21,364 nt of DNA, taken from IMG/VR virus record IMGVR_UViG_3300046011_010624, positions 1-21,364 of that record; one strand, written 5' to 3'. Every line of letters starts with the position of its first letter. The stretch's first letter is position 1. Shown here one piece after another: positions 20,446 through 21,364 of the stretch. The notes below the pieces were generated by a model. That model did no database searches, had not been told where the DNA came from, and worked only from the letters and a program-made list of their open reading frames with translations. A program made the translations under genes and the position numbers. This DNA comes from a virus.

Positions 20446-20985
20446 TCAAGTAGTTACATACCAAACAGGCACGTTTCGTTTTTTCCAAGAAGCTAAGTGT
20501 TGCTTATCTCCTATGTAATAATTCTTGTACGATAAAATACTATCATCCGGTACCTTATATTTATCAGGCATAGCAGGAGTAGGTTCCCAGAAATTTCCGA
20601 CAGGTATATTGTTCGGGGGAATTGAGAAATAGTTATTCATTCTCTCCGCAGAATGAATTCTACCATATCTGTAAGTATATTCTTCTAAAAGATTTACCCA
20701 CAAATCATATAACCAAAGATAATTTGTTTTGTTGTCTCTTACCCAAATGCCGGATGGATGATTGATGTGACTGGCCTTCCATAAGATAGGTTCTCTCTCA
20801 TCGGACAAAAGCCATCGCTTAATGTTTCTACCATTTGCAGTTTTGGCATAGTATTCTGTGCCATCTAGAACTCGGTGAGCAGTAGACATCAACTGCCCAT
20901 ATTCTAAGATCATTTTAACTACGTGTTTGTCGTTATGTAGTTTTGCACATTCCACAGGATCATGATGTAAATAAAATATGTTCAT
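20446..20985 (-). CDS. Conserved marine phage protein of unknown function
   Basis: The 179-residue product starts MNIFYLHHDPVECAKLHNDK, then HVVKMILEYGQLMSTAHRVL, INHPSGIWVRDNKTNYLWLY, EEYTYRYGRIH and NNIPVGNFWEPTPAMPDKYK, ending in a Trp- and Lys-rich part. I recognise this pattern as a conserved family seen in many marine phages, often unnamed. DKHVVKM, NHPS-WVR and YRYG are likely functional residues. The first segment vaguely recalls pyrimidine-dimer glycosylase annotations, but I do not trust that. The start overlaps the upstream stop by 4 bases (ATGA). Confidence 0.75.
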   Translation of the reverse strand: MNIFYLHHDPVECAKLHNDKHVVKMILEYGQLMSTAHRVLDGTEYYAKTANGRNIKRWLLSDEREPILWKASHINHPSGIWVRDNKTNYLWLYDLWVNLLEEYTYRYGRIHSAERMNNYFSIPPNNIPVGNFWEPTPAMPDKYKVPDDSILSYKNYYIGDKQHLASWKKRNVPVWYVTT

Positions 20986-21254
20986 GCTGGCTCAATAGAT
21001 TTTAATATTTTAGTAATAACTTGTCTAGTTTTTGCTGAAAATAAATTGGAGGACTTTGCCTCGGTTAAACAATGTATAATATCATATGGGTCATATTGTT
21101 CAAGATTTAAGTCTGTGACTCTGTCTCGAAAATTACCAAAGACATTCATAGCTGAAATTGTAATGAATATCTCTTCCTCATTATACAAAGATATCTTATA
21201 CCCGTTTATCCAACGAGTGTACTTGTCCGGAAATGTATAAATTGTAGCTGTCAT
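20982..21254 (-). CDS. Hypothetical protein, 90 residues, behind a late promoter
   Basis: The 90-residue product (MTATIYTFPDKYTRWINGYK, then FRDRVTDLNLEQYDPYDIIH) has no recognised domain. It is soluble with mixed helix and strand. GGGAG lies 8 bases before the ATG at 21254. A T4-type late promoter lies directly upstream, and a hairpin overlaps the start codon (21253-21274). It is the first gene of the leftward set that continues with the conserved unknown, cupin and sugar enzymes, overlapping the next start by 4 bases. Confidence 0.7.
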   Translation of the reverse strand: MTATIYTFPDKYTRWINGYKISLYNEEEIFITISAMNVFGNFRDRVTDLNLEQYDPYDIIHCLTEAKSSNLFSAKTRQVITKILKSIEPA

Positions 21255-21274
21255 ATCTCAGTCTCCCGAGATAT
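21253..21274 (-). promoter_or_regulatory. Start-codon hairpin removed in late transcripts
   Basis: ATATCTC (21274-21268, minus strand) pairs with GAGATAT (21259-21253), which contains the first two bases of the ATG start codon; GGGAG is in the loop. The 5' arm overlaps the late promoter, so transcripts from that promoter should lack it, while read-through transcripts from the right would contain the complete hairpin. Confidence 0.55.
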
Positions 21275-21279
21275 TTATA
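21272..21279 (-). promoter_or_regulatory. T4-type late promoter TATAAATA
   Basis: The minus strand reads CTATAAATATCTCGGGAG before the ATG at 21254. TATAAATA is the exact T4 late promoter box. The expected start is near 21266, giving a leader of about a dozen bases that keeps the ribosome-binding site GGGAG. It would drive the unknown genes and possibly the sugar set. Confidence 0.8.
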
Positions 21280-21283
21280 GATT

Positions 21284-21364
21284 TTATTGTTCATAGGCTT
21301 GCACCACAACTCTAATTTTGTCATCTGGTGCTATGTAACATCTTGCAGCAACAGTGGTTGTATT
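21284..21364 (-). CDS. C-terminal end of a leftward gene cut by the window edge
   Basis: The minus strand is open from the right edge to the TAA at 21286-21284. The 26 visible residues read NTTTVAARCYIAPDDKIRVV, then VQAYEQ. The sequence looks coding (no stop, hydrophobic-polar alternation typical of beta strands), but the family cannot be named from this piece. It ends 5 bases before the late promoter of the next gene. Confidence 0.5.
   Translation of the reverse strand, partial: NTTTVAARCYIAPDDKIRVVVQAYEQ

Noticed and set aside
1-21364. CRISPR arrays, insertion sequences, integrase or attachment sites
   Set aside because: No regular repeat-spacer pattern, transposase, integrase or duplicated tRNA end was seen; the window is consistent with a lytic phage.

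Overview
The window looks like part of a marine T4-like myovirus genome (AT-rich, tightly packed, many overlapping genes). A rightward block (1-4257) carries tail/baseplate morphogenesis genes and ends at a bidirectional terminator. Everything to its right (4280-21364) is encoded leftward. Recognisable T4-type genes are the gp4 end, a gp19/gp54-like tube-fold protein, gp26 with a gp51-like extension, a tape-measure-like protein, gp32, gp59 and gp33. T4-type late promoters (TATAAATA) lie before two of the leftward gene sets.

Layout, left to right. (1) 1-4257, + strand: end of head-completion gp4, a conserved unknown, a tube-fold baseplate protein, gp26, an in-line -1-frame gp51-like segment, and a gp29-like tape measure. 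(2) 4280-8343, - strand: one overlapping operon read from the right as 2OG-Fe(II) oxygenase, heme oxygenase, ferredoxin-dependent bilin reductase (PcyX/PebS-type), gp33, gp59 helicase loader, two small proteins, gp32. (3) About 8400-8705, - strand: a circularly permuted two-piece tmRNA with tag ANKVIANDEYYALAA. (4) 8721-9952: a small unknown, a membrane protein, and a RecB/Cas4-like nuclease. (5) 10023-14025: two tail-fibre-like repeat proteins with a shared N-terminal domain, each followed by an unrelated helical protein, plus a MazG-like pyrophosphohydrolase, behind a late promoter. (6) 14087-15177: PhoH and an FmdB-type zinc ribbon. (7) 15216-17117: a PlcP-like metallophosphoesterase and an Agt-like GT4 glycosyltransferase with a 57-residue gene between them, resembling the alphaproteobacterial phospholipid-to-glycolipid remodelling pair. 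(8) 17201-21364: a nucleotide-sugar set (ArnA-like decarboxylase/dehydrogenase, Rossmann protein, sugar C-methyltransferase, cupin) and conserved unknowns behind a second late promoter.

The host is inferred, not seen. The permuted tmRNA and the PlcP/Agt pair are both typical of Alphaproteobacteria, so a SAR11-like or other marine alphaproteobacterial host fits. The bilin genes recall both cyanophages and the uncultured PcyX-bearing marine phages. The most noteworthy signals are the permuted tmRNA, the probable programmed -1 frameshift joining gp26 to a gp51-like domain just before the tape measure, the bilin cassette translationally coupled to late-transcription and replication genes, and the lipid-remodelling pair.
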